Shown here one piece after another: positions 1 through 6,030 of a DNA stretch of 6,030 bases. Origin of the DNA: Campylobacteraceae bacterium (GTDB lineage: Bacteria; Campylobacterota; Campylobacteria; Campylobacterales; Sulfurovaceae). A program made the position numbers and the translations under genes. The stretch's first letter is position 1. Each line of letters starts with the position of its first letter. Under the pieces are notes generated by a model. It was not told the origin of the DNA. It made no database searches and saw nothing but the letters and a program-made list of their open reading frames with translations. The stretch covers positions 1 to 6,030 of the forward strand of contig JALWQQ010000110.1 of NCBI GenBank assembly GCA_027083075.1, read 5' to 3'.

Positions 1-320
1 AGGGTAATTTTATTTTTTTTCGCCAATTGGCAAAGATTTCCATGATCGCTTAAGTAGTCATTCAATCCATTAATTATGTTACATCCATTTTCGATCGCCT
101 CTTTTTTGCTCATCCCTTCGGGAATCACCATCTTTTTGCGGATCACCATACCCTTGGCGGGATCACCCGTCTCGGCGACCTTGCCCGCCATCTCCAAGTA
201 GGCACCAAGCGCACCCGAATCAAAATCTTTCAGCGTACCGCCGAAGCGGATACCGACATAGAGCAGACCCAGCACAACAAGTGCGCCGATCAGCGTCAAC
301 AAGCCTTTGATCAATTTCAT
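1..320 (-). CDS. Small membrane-anchored protein, possibly DUF302-like, C-terminus cut by window edge
   Basis: An ATG at 320 opens a frame with no stop through base 1, giving 106 codons, so the C-terminus is missing. The start is well supported: AAGGGG lies 5 bases upstream and a TATAAT box lies about 45 bases upstream. Residues 1-5 are short and basic (MKLIK). Residues 6-24 form one hydrophobic segment (GLLTLIGALVVLGLLYVGI), which fits a signal anchor or uncleaved signal peptide with the rest in the periplasm. Residues 25-75 contain RFGG, an acidic stretch and the phrase VAETGDPAKGMVIRKKMVIP. From memory, this resembles the N-terminus of membrane-anchored DUF302-type proteins in sulfur-oxidising Campylobacterota. 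That assignment is tentative and I give no function. Beyond about residue 78 the sequence no longer looks like that family and the DNA becomes AT-rich (33 of 100 G/C at 1-100 against 68 of 120 at 121-240). It lies downstream of dnaE on the same strand but has its own promoter signals. Confidence 0.72.
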   Translation of the reverse strand, partial: MKLIKGLLTLIGALVVLGLLYVGIRFGGTLKDFDSGALGAYLEMAGKVAETGDPAKGMVIRKKMVIPEGMSKKEAIENGCNIINGLNDYLSDHGNLCQLAKKNKIT

Positions 321-325
321 TATGT

Positions 326-331
326 CCCCTT
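326..331 (-). promoter_or_regulatory. Ribosome binding site of the small membrane protein
   Basis: AAGGGG sits 5 bases before the ATG at 320 on the minus strand. It fixes the start of the small gene and argues that the gene is really translated. Confidence 0.7.
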
Positions 332-351
332 TTACGATCTCGGATCGAAAA
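330..351. repeat. Imperfect inverted repeat in the 5' leader of the small gene
   Basis: On the + strand, TTTT-A-CGATC at 330-339 pairs with GATCG-AAAA at 343-351. That is nine base pairs, a single bulged base at 334 and a three-base loop. It lies between the predicted -10 box and the ribosome binding site, and its edge overlaps the first two bases of AAGGGG. It could be a leader hairpin that shields the ribosome binding site, or an operator for a dimeric repressor. The sequence alone cannot separate these. Confidence 0.45.
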
Positions 352-364
352 TCTTTGAGTGTGT

Positions 365-370
365 ATTATA
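365..370 (-). promoter_or_regulatory. Predicted -10 box for the small membrane protein gene
   Basis: A perfect TATAAT reads on the minus strand between the dnaE stop codon and the small gene. No convincing -35 hexamer lies 16-18 bases upstream; that region is AT-rich instead. This is common for the housekeeping sigma factor promoters of Campylobacterota. Transcription would start near 358 and leave a leader of about 38 bases. It suggests the small gene is expressed independently of dnaE. Confidence 0.5.
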
Positions 371-407
371 AACTTTTAGCTTGAAAATGAGATTAAGTTT
401 CTCCGAC

Positions 408-3400
408 TTAACCCACTTCCACCAGCGCCTCTTCGGGGAAGACACCCAGCGCTTTGGCTTCGTCGATAATCAGATCGCTCACTCGATATTTGCTCTCGAT
501 CACCACATCGGCAAGCTTGCTTTTGATACGTAGTTGCAAAGGGCGTTTGCCCGGATAGCGCTCGACCAAACACATCAACTCTTCGACGATCTTGCTATCG
601 GGCATCAGGTTGACCGCCAAGATGACCGGTGGCTGCTCGGGCTCGGGGGTGTGCTTGATCTCCTTTTTGACCTTGACCTTCTCTCTTTTGGCATCGTTTA
701 GCGTCTCGATCTTGAGGATATTCATCCGTGTAAAGTCGCCATCCTTGGTCACTTTGACCTTGAAGGCGATCGGCTTACTCATGTCAAACTCCTCTTCGAG
801 TTCTTTTAGGCGATCCTCGAAGAGCATCAACTCGACCGTTCCGTGCAGGTCCATAATGTGTGCGATGCCGAACTTGTTGCCCTTTTTGCTGATCTTCTCG
901 ACGATCTCCTCTACCTTGCCGATGATCAGCGCTTGAGAGCCATCCGCCAGCTCGTCGATCTCGGAACTAAGGGTATAGTTGATCTTAGAGAGCGTCTCGC
1001 GATACTTATCGAGTGGGTGACCCGAGACGTAAAAGCCCAAGGTCTCTTTCTCCATCTCAAGGATCTCCAAAGGCTCGAACTCGTCGCTGTTTTTCAGCTC
1101 CAGCGCCACATGCGTCATCTCATCACCGTCGCCAAAGAGCGAGTGCTCCGCCATGCGCTTCGCATCCGCCGCCTTCTTGCCCGCATCGACGATCTCTTCG
1201 ATCTGAGAGAGCATCGCTTTTCGCGAATAACCGAAGCTATCCAACGCCCCCGACTTGATCAAGGCTTCCAGTACCTTTTTGTTAACCTTTTGCGAATCGA
1301 TACGCGACACGAAGTCACCAAGATCGGCAAAGGGGCTATCGCCGCGCGCTTCGAGGATGCTCTCAATCGCCGCATCACCCGCACCCTTGATCGCCGCCAT
1401 ACCGAAGATGACCACCTCTTTGCCCTCTATCGACGTCGCCTCGAAGTCGCGTCCCGATCTGTTGATATCGGGAGGCAAGAGCTCAATACCCATGCGCTTA
1501 AGCTCATCGACATACTTGACCACCTTGTCGGTGTTGTGACGCTCAAGTGTCAACATTGCCGCCATAAACTCGGTGGGGTAGTAGTGCTTCAGATAAGCGG
1601 TGCGGAAGGTGATCATCGCATACGCCGCCGAATGGGACTTGTTAAAGCCGTAGCCCGCAAACTTCAAGATCAAATCAAAGAGCGCTCCCGCCTTTTTGCC
1701 GTCAAAGCCCTTTTTGATCGCCCCTTCGACAAACTCTCCTTTGAGGCGCTCCAGCTCTTCGGGGATCTTTTTTCCCATCGCGCGGCGTACCAAGTCCGCA
1801 CCGCCGAGGCTAAAGCCCCCGATGGTTTGTACGATCTGCATCACCTGCTCTTGATAGACGATCACCCCGTAGGTAGGCTTAAGGATCGGCTCAAGCTCGG
1901 GAAACATATAGGTGATCTCGGCGCGCCCGTGCTTACGCTCGACAAAGTCATCCAACATGCCCGATTCCATCGGTCCGGGACGATAGAGCGCGAGCATCGC
2001 GATGACATCTTCGAAGCCGCTTGGCTTGAGCTTTTTGGCAAGATCCTGCATACCCGATGATTCGATCTGAAAGAGCCCCAAGGTTTCGCCCGTCGAGATA
2101 AACTCGTAGACCTCCGGATCCTCCATGCCGATCTTGGCAAAGTCGATCCTCTTGCCGTGACGCTTTTCGACAAGCTTGAGCGCTTCGTCGATGACGGTAA
2201 GTGTTTTAAGCCCCAAAAAGTCGAACTTGATCAGATCGACATCTTCGACATACTTGCCGCTATACTGTGTCGCTAACGTCTCTTGTCCCGAAGGCTTGAA
2301 GATAGGCGTCTTCTCCCAGAGCGGTTCGTTAGAGATCACCACGCCCGCGGCATGGGTACCGGCATTGCGGTTAAGTCCTTCGAGTGCCAAGGCAAACTCC
2401 CACACCTTTTTGGCATCAGGGTCGCTCTCAAGCAGCGCCTTGATCTTGGGCTCTTTTTTGTACGCCTCTTCAAGGGTGATGCCAAGCTCGTCGGGGATCA
2501 GCTTTGCCATCGCGTCGGCTTTGGCATAGCTTAGTCCCATCACGCGCCCGACATCGCGGATCACCCCTTTGGCAAGCATCTTACCGAAGGTGATGATCTG
2601 TGCAACATTGTAGCGTCCATACTGCTCGATGACATAGTCGATGATCTCTTGACGGCGCGACTGACAGAAGTCCATATCGATATCGGGCATGCTGACACGT
2701 TCCGGGTTCAAGAAGCGCTCGAAGAGCAAACCGTAAGGCATCGGATCGATGTCGGTGATGCGTAGCGCATACGAGACCAAGCTCCCTGCTGCCGAACCGC
2801 GCCCCGGTCCCACGGGGATACCCATCTGCTTGGCGCGATCGACGAAGTCCCAGACGATGAGCATATAGCCCGGAAACTTCATCGTGTTGATGATCTCCAT
2901 CTCCCTCTCGAGGCGCTCACGATAGGCATCGTGCTTTTCGGGATCGATCAGTTCCAAACGCTTCTCAAGCCCTTTGCGCGCCTCATGCATAAAGAGCACC
3001 TTGTCATTTTCCATCGAATAGATCGCATCGGGCTCCGGCAGCTCGAGTCCCGCTTCCGCGGCGCGTTCACGAGTAAATTTGAAGTTGGGCGGCGTCGGGT
3101 TGCCGAGTTTGATCTTGAGATTGCACTTCTCGGCGATCTCCTGCGTCGCCTCCAATGCCTCGGGAATATCGGCGAAGAGCTCCGCCATCTCTTCGGGCGA
3201 CTTGACATAAAACTCATGCACCGAGTGGCGCAGACGCTTGGGATCGTCGTAGAGTTTGTTCATCGCGATACACATAAACGCCTCGTGTGCATCGGCATCT
3301 TGGCGGTGGGTATAGTGCGTGTCGTTGGTCGCAACCACTTTGATGTCAAGCTCTTTGCCAAGTCGCAAGATATCCTTGTCGATGCGGTGCTGATCGCCGA

Positions 3401-3974
3401 TGCCGTGACGCATGATCTCAAGGTAGAAATCATCACCAAAGAGCGCCATGTAGCGCAACGCCACCTCGCGCGCCTTCTCGTACCCGCCCGCACCGAACTT
3501 GAGATTGCGCTCGTTGGTGTTCAGGTGCCAGTTGACCTCGCCTTGCAGACACGCCGAAGAGCAGACCAACCCCTCGGCATGCTCCTTGAGCAGCTCCCAG
3601 TTGATGCGCGGATAGTAGTAGAAGCCGTGGATATAGGCTTGAGAGCTCAGATACATCAGGTTTTTGTAGCCCGTTTCGTTTTTGGCGTACAGGCAGAGGT
3701 GAAAGCGTTGGCGGGTCGATTTGTCACCGAGTTCGGGCATATTGTGCACATAGGCTTCCATCCCGATGATCGGCTTGATGCCCTCCTTGCGCATCGTGTT
3801 GTAGAAGTCGATGACACCGAACATATTGCCGTGATCGGTCATCGCCACGGCGCTCATCCCAAGCTGCTTTACCTTCTTGGCAAGCGCCTTGATCTTGTTG
3901 GCACCGTCAAGCAGTGAATACTCGGTGTGTAGATGCAGATGCACAAACGACGGTTTTTTCGGCTCTTGGGACAT
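408..3974 (-). CDS. dnaE: DNA polymerase III subunit alpha (replicative polymerase)
   Basis: Complete gene for the chain-elongating subunit of the chromosomal replicase, which works in the cytoplasm with the beta clamp and clamp loader. With the start at 3974 it has 1188 residues, normal for the DnaE1 family (E. coli 1160). Domains in order: PHP domain (about 10-290) with HLHTEY, TDHGN, GMEAY, FHLCLYAKN, EIMRHG and ATNDTHY; palm with GPGRGSAAGS (about 389-398), PDIDMDF (430-436) and KFDFLGLKTLT; fingers with YQEQVMQI, RRAMGKK and GYGFNKSHSAAYA (about 774-786); helix-hairpin-helix region around AAIKGAG; likely clamp-binding peptide SLFGD (945-949); OB fold (about 1014-1060). Catalytic aspartates by alignment to E. 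coli D401, D403 and D555 are D431, D433 and D585, all present. No intein or frameshift is seen. An in-frame ATG at 4004 would add 10 residues (MSNEKPKDNV) but has no ribosome binding site. The ATG at 3974 has AAGGA at a 7-base spacing and places HLHTEY near residue 14, as usual in the family. Confidence 0.98.
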   Translation of the reverse strand: MSQEPKKPSFVHLHLHTEYSLLDGANKIKALAKKVKQLGMSAVAMTDHGNMFGVIDFYNTMRKEGIKPIIGMEAYVHNMPELGDKSTRQRFHLCLYAKNETGYKNLMYLSSQAYIHGFYYYPRINWELLKEHAEGLVCSSACLQGEVNWHLNTNERNLKFGAGGYEKAREVALRYMALFGDDFYLEIMRHGIGDQHRIDKDILRLGKELDIKVVATNDTHYTHRQDADAHEAFMCIAMNKLYDDPKRLRHSVHEFYVKSPEEMAELFADIPEALEATQEIAEKCNLKIKLGNPTPPNFKFTRERAAEAGLELPEPDAIYSMENDKVLFMHEARKGLEKRLELIDPEKHDAYRERLEREMEIINTMKFPGYMLIVWDFVDRAKQMGIPVGPGRGSAAGSLVSYALRITDIDPMPYGLLFERFLNPERVSMPDIDMDFCQSRRQEIIDYVIEQYGRYNVAQIITFGKMLAKGVIRDVGRVMGLSYAKADAMAKLIPDELGITLEEAYKKEPKIKALLESDPDAKKVWEFALALEGLNRNAGTHAAGVVISNEPLWEKTPIFKPSGQETLATQYSGKYVEDVDLIKFDFLGLKTLTVIDEALKLVEKRHGKRIDFAKIGMEDPEVYEFISTGETLGLFQIESSGMQDLAKKLKPSGFEDVIAMLALYRPGPMESGMLDDFVERKHGRAEITYMFPELEPILKPTYGVIVYQEQVMQIVQTIGGFSLGGADLVRRAMGKKIPEELERLKGEFVEGAIKKGFDGKKAGALFDLILKFAGYGFNKSHSAAYAMITFRTAYLKHYYPTEFMAAMLTLERHNTDKVVKYVDELKRMGIELLPPDINRSGRDFEATSIEGKEVVIFGMAAIKGAGDAAIESILEARGDSPFADLGDFVSRIDSQKVNKKVLEALIKSGALDSFGYSRKAMLSQIEEIVDAGKKAADAKRMAEHSLFGDGDEMTHVALELKNSDEFEPLEILEMEKETLGFYVSGHPLDKYRETLSKINYTLSSEIDELADGSQALIIGKVEEIVEKISKKGNKFGIAHIMDLHGTVELMLFEDRLKELEEEFDMSKPIAFKVKVTKDGDFTRMNILKIETLNDAKREKVKVKKEIKHTPEPEQPPVILAVNLMPDSKIVEELMCLVERYPGKRPLQLRIKSKLADVVIESKYRVSDLIIDEAKALGVFPEEALVEVG

Positions 3975-3981
3975 GACATTA

Positions 3982-3986
3982 TCCTT
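3982..3986 (-). promoter_or_regulatory. Ribosome binding site that decides the dnaE start
   Basis: AAGGA lies 7 bases before the ATG at 3974. The alternative ATG at 4004 is preceded only by AT-rich sequence (AATAGTTAATA) with no purine-rich motif. This favours the shorter DnaE. Confidence 0.75.
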
Positions 3987-4026
3987 CGGTTTTTCATTAC
4001 TCATTATTAACTATTCATTACTTTAG

Positions 4027-4035
4027 AATATAGCA
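4027..4035 (-). promoter_or_regulatory. Predicted extended -10 promoter of dnaE
   Basis: TGC-TATATT reads on the minus strand, an extended -10 element (TGn plus a near-consensus hexamer) within the hsdR-dnaE gap. No clear -35 hexamer is visible 17-18 bases upstream, where the sequence is GTCTCC or AGTCTC. The predicted start of transcription near 4020 would leave about 45 bases of leader before the ATG at 3974 but only about 15 before the ATG at 4004. This again favours the shorter protein. It implies dnaE does not rely on transcription from hsdR. Confidence 0.5.
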
Positions 4036-4069
4036 AAGCGAAGATGAAAGGAGACTTTAATGCACTTTT

Positions 4070-6030
4070 TTATTCGAGAGTACCTATGCCTTTAAACTTC
4101 TCCACAAAGGCTGCTATCTTCTCAAAAACCGTCTGTTTTTTGGTTAGATACTTAGGGTTTAACGGACTCATTTTCGGCAATATCTCATTGAGTTCGGTTC
4201 CATGGTCGCTTGCATAACCCCGTTTTAGAGACACCTCGATATAGCGTTTTGATGCCTCTTCGTTTAAGTTCTCTTCCTCGATTAATGCTTTTGCTTCCTC
4301 TTTCTGTTTTGCTTGGGCAAAGGTATAAAAAGCTTCGATAATACTTGGCTTATCCTCAAAATTATCCAAGTCGCTTCGGTTAATAAACTCAACAACCAAG
4401 CTCTCTTTTGCCCTATGCCCCAAACTTGCACGAATAATGCGGCGAATCTCATCGATTAATGATGCCTTATCTTTTCTCTTTTTATGCTCTTCTAGTATTA
4501 ACTCTAAAATATAATCCAAATTAATCTCTTGAGATTTCAGCAAATCTACCTCGAAGCTTACATCGTCCCAGTCGATACTGCTCTCTTGGTTTTGCTTATT
4601 TTTTCGCTCTTTGCGTATCCACTCTCTTATATCGTTATATGTCGAGCGGTAATCCTGCTCCAGTCTAACAGGCACAAGCTCTATCTCTTTCATCGCCTCC
4701 AACTCTTCATCACTTAGGTAGTGCATCGCTTTAAACGCCTCTACCGCCTCGCTATCTTCCGTATCTAGCGACTGCAACTCTCGCAGCGCGGCAAACTCGT
4801 CATAGTTTTGCAAGATATTCTCAAGCTTCAAATACTCCCCAAAGAGCTTTACAAAGGCTTTTTTATCACTCTCTCTTTCTATCTGCGTCGGATCAGGGAA
4901 CCGCTCTTTAAGTTCAGCCACCACCTCCACAAAGCCCCGTCTTGCTTCGCCACTCTCTTCAAAGCCCTGCATATACGCTTGGTAACTCTTCTCTAACACC
5001 ACATTGGCTGTATTTTTATCGCCAAAAGTCTTGATAGCATCGATCGTAGCTTGTTCCAAGTCCCTAAAAGTTACAATATTGCCAAAACTCTTTGTGGCAT
5101 CATAGATACGGTTGGTTCTCGAATAGGCTTGTATCAGCCCGTGGTATCGCAAATTTTTATCGACAAAAAGCGTATTAAGCCTTGGTGCGTCAAAGCCTGT
5201 TAAAAACATCCCGACCACAATCAGCAGATCGATCTCTCCGCTTTTTACCCGCTTGGATATATCACGATAGTAGTTTTGAAACGATTTGCTATCTACGCCA
5301 AAGTTACTTTGAAACATCGCATTATAATCTGCAATCGCCATCGCCAAAAACTCTTTGGCACTGCTGTTCATCGCCGAAACTTCAAACCCCTCGTCGGCAA
5401 TTTCACCGATGGCATCTTGCTCCTCATTTGCCGCATACGAAAAGATGGTTGCTACCTTTAAGGGCTTAGGGCTACCCTCTTGCAGCTTTTTAAACGCTTC
5501 ATAATAGAGCTTTGCCGCATCGACACTGCTCACGGCAAACATCGCATTAAAGCCCTTGGCGCCCGGCATAAGTCTGTGCGTTTTTTGATTAAAATGCGTC
5601 AAGATATAGCGTGTAATCTCCTCGATTCGCTCCGGATGCAATAGGGCTTGTTTTAACGAAGCCAAAGTTTCTGCTTCGATACTATCGTTTTCTTTTAGCG
5701 GGGCTAAAGCCCCTACTCCATCACTTTCTGAAAATAAGGCAGCACTACTTGGAGTAGGGACTTTAGTCCCGTCCTTTTGAGTACTCAACAGATCTTCATC
5801 TAACTTCTCAGCCTTCCTAAACTTCGCTCTTACATCGTTATAATCGACTTTGAATTTGAGTACCTTCTCATCGCGAATCGCATCGGTAATCACGTAACTA
5901 TGCAGCTGTCTACCAAAGACACTCGCCGTCGTCTGAGCACCCAACGCATTCTCGGGAAAGATCGGCGTGCCGGTAAAACCGAACTGATAATACTTTTTAA
6001 ACTTTTTCTTGAGGTTCTTTTGTGCCTCTC
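4070..6030 (-). CDS. hsdR: Type I restriction endonuclease subunit R, C-terminal part, N-terminus beyond the window
   Basis: HsdR is the DNA-translocating and cleaving subunit of type I restriction-modification complexes (HsdR with HsdM and HsdS), which use ATP to pull DNA and cut it away from the unmodified site. The frame is open from base 6030 to a TAA at 4070-4072, giving 652 residues; an apparent TTG start near 5944 is internal. Numbered from the right edge: superfamily 2 helicase motif III FTGTP (18-22), second RecA-like domain with [10 protein letters not shown] (159-168), motif [13 protein letters not shown] (271-282) and motif [11 protein letters not shown] (299-307). A charged helical region follows, and the C-terminus reads [20 protein letters not shown]. 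From memory this resembles the EcoR124I-type (type IC) subgroup and is the part that docks on the methyltransferase. The nuclease domain and Walker motifs would lie beyond 6030, so activity cannot be judged. Residues about 84-115 contain an unusual insert encoded by two palindromic repeats. More AT-rich in places than dnaE, which fits a horizontally acquired defence gene. Confidence 0.94.
   Translation of the reverse strand, partial: EAQKNLKKKFKKYYQFGFTGTPIFPENALGAQTTASVFGRQLHSYVITDAIRDEKVLKFKVDYNDVRAKFRKAEKLDEDLLSTQKDGTKVPTPSSAALFSESDGVGALAPLKENDSIEAETLASLKQALLHPERIEEITRYILTHFNQKTHRLMPGAKGFNAMFAVSSVDAAKLYYEAFKKLQEGSPKPLKVATIFSYAANEEQDAIGEIADEGFEVSAMNSSAKEFLAMAIADYNAMFQSNFGVDSKSFQNYYRDISKRVKSGEIDLLIVVGMFLTGFDAPRLNTLFVDKNLRYHGLIQAYSRTNRIYDATKSFGNIVTFRDLEQATIDAIKTFGDKNTANVVLEKSYQAYMQGFEESGEARRGFVEVVAELKERFPDPTQIERESDKKAFVKLFGEYLKLENILQNYDEFAALRELQSLDTEDSEAVEAFKAMHYLSDEELEAMKEIELVPVRLEQDYRSTYNDIREWIRKERKNKQNQESSIDWDDVSFEVDLLKSQEINLDYILELILEEHKKRKDKASLIDEIRRIIRASLGHRAKESLVVEFINRSDLDNFEDKPSIIEAFYTFAQAKQKEEAKALIEEENLNEEASKRYIEVSLKRGYASDHGTELNEILPKMSPLNPKYLTKKQTVFEKIAAFVEKFKGIGTLE
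5699..5720 (-). repeat. REP-like palindromic element, copy 1, inside hsdR
   Basis: On the minus strand this reads TGGAGTA followed by GGGGCTTTAGCCCC and G. The 14-base part is a hairpin: GGGGCT pairs with AGCCCC around TT. GGAG and GTAG sit at the 5' foot of the stem. A conserved GTAG or GGAG tetranucleotide before a small palindrome is the known signature of REP elements recognised by RAYT transposases. It lies in the hsdR frame and encodes roughly DGVGALAPL. Confidence 0.7.
5750..5771 (+). repeat. REP-like palindromic element, copy 2, inside hsdR
   Basis: On the + strand this reads TGGAGTA followed by GGGACTTTAGTCCC and G. The hairpin is GGGACT pairing with AGTCCC around TT. It differs from copy 1 at two stem positions only, A for G and T for C, which keep the pair intact. 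Translated on the minus strand with hsdR it gives roughly DGTKVPTP. Confidence 0.7.

Larger units (their letters stand above)
5699..5771. mobile_element. Possible REP doublet (BIME-like) inserted in frame within hsdR
   Basis: Two REP-like units face each other with their GGAGTA ends inward, separated by 29 bases (5721-5749). As one large inverted repeat, 20 of 22 positions pair between 5699-5720 and 5750-5771. The two mismatches (5710/5760 and 5703/5767) are pairing partners within each small hairpin, so each unit keeps its own stem. The gene stays open across it and gains roughly 25-30 residues (about DGTKVPTP to GALAPLKEN). Family resemblance resumes on both sides: [17 protein letters not shown] before, [16 protein letters not shown] after. 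No target duplication could be defined, so exact ends are unknown. No transposase is present; mobility would depend on one elsewhere. Confidence 0.55.

Noticed and set aside
22..31. Perfect 10-base palindrome GCCAATTGGC next to a T-run
   Set aside because: On neither strand does a T-run follow the palindrome, so it is not a terminator, and a single 10-base palindrome is weak evidence for a binding site.
389..403. Possible terminator after dnaE (GAGA and TCTC arms followed by ATTTT)
   Set aside because: The stem has only four pairs with a seven-base loop, too weak to call.
1808..1819. GGCTAAAGCCCC, resembling the palindrome found in hsdR
   Set aside because: It encodes part of the conserved DnaE motif GGFSLGGADL, lacks the full stem and the GGAGTA foot, and is explained by codon choice.
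843..2060. Long open frame on the + strand (about 405 codons) opposite dnaE
   Set aside because: It lies entirely antisense to highly conserved polymerase motifs, its product is rich in R, L, H and D with no recognisable domain, and it fits a codon-bias shadow. The same applies to 2931-3917.
3999..4020. Three TAATGA repeats and a three-codon open frame (MNS) just before dnaE
   Set aside because: Short, AT-rich and expected by chance; no ribosome binding site precedes the mini frame.
4046..4069. Possible terminator after hsdR (AAAG-TCTC-CTTT)
   Set aside because: A four-pair, AT-rich stem without a T-run; no support as a terminator.
5942..5944. TTG as a start codon of the right-hand gene
   Set aside because: The frame stays open to the window edge and encodes helicase motif III (FTGTP) upstream, so this is an internal codon.
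1..6030. CRISPR arrays, tRNA or rRNA genes, riboswitches, inteins
   Set aside because: No regularly spaced repeats or recognisable RNA gene are seen, and DnaE length and motif spacing leave no room for an intein.

Overview
The window carries parts of three genes, all on the minus strand. It fits a member of the Campylobacterota (epsilonproteobacteria), probably a Sulfurovum-like or related environmental lineage. That placement is an inference: the polymerase reads like the Helicobacter/Campylobacter-type DnaE as I remember it, and base composition is higher than in Helicobacter or Campylobacter (41 of 60 bases are G/C in one sampled dnaE stretch, 2761-2820). No database search was possible.

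In transcription order (right to left): (1) 6030-4070 is the 3' part of a type I restriction endonuclease gene, hsdR. It enters from beyond the right edge at helicase motif III and keeps its natural C-terminus. It is visibly more AT-rich in places than dnaE (20 of 60 G/C at 4441-4500). (2) A gap of about 95 bases (3975-4069) holds an extended -10 promoter and a ribosome binding site. (3) 3974-408 is a complete dnaE, the replicative DNA polymerase III alpha subunit. (4) A gap of about 87 bases (321-407) holds a -10 box, an inverted repeat and a strong ribosome binding site. (5) 320-1 is the start of a small membrane-anchored protein that runs off the left edge. No stretch longer than 300 bases lacks a gene.

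The polymerase is a housekeeping gene; the restriction subunit is an accessory defence gene whose hsdM/hsdS partners would lie outside the window. dnaE appears to have its own promoter, so the two are probably neighbours and not functional partners.

The most interesting object is a pair of small palindromic elements inside the hsdR reading frame (5699-5771). They are REP-like hairpins in opposite orientation, translated in frame into about 25-30 extra residues. Their two differences from each other are compensatory, so both local hairpins are preserved. Other points of interest are a probably wrong upstream dnaE start, an apparently intact PHP metal site in DnaE, and a sharp composition change inside the small gene at the left edge.
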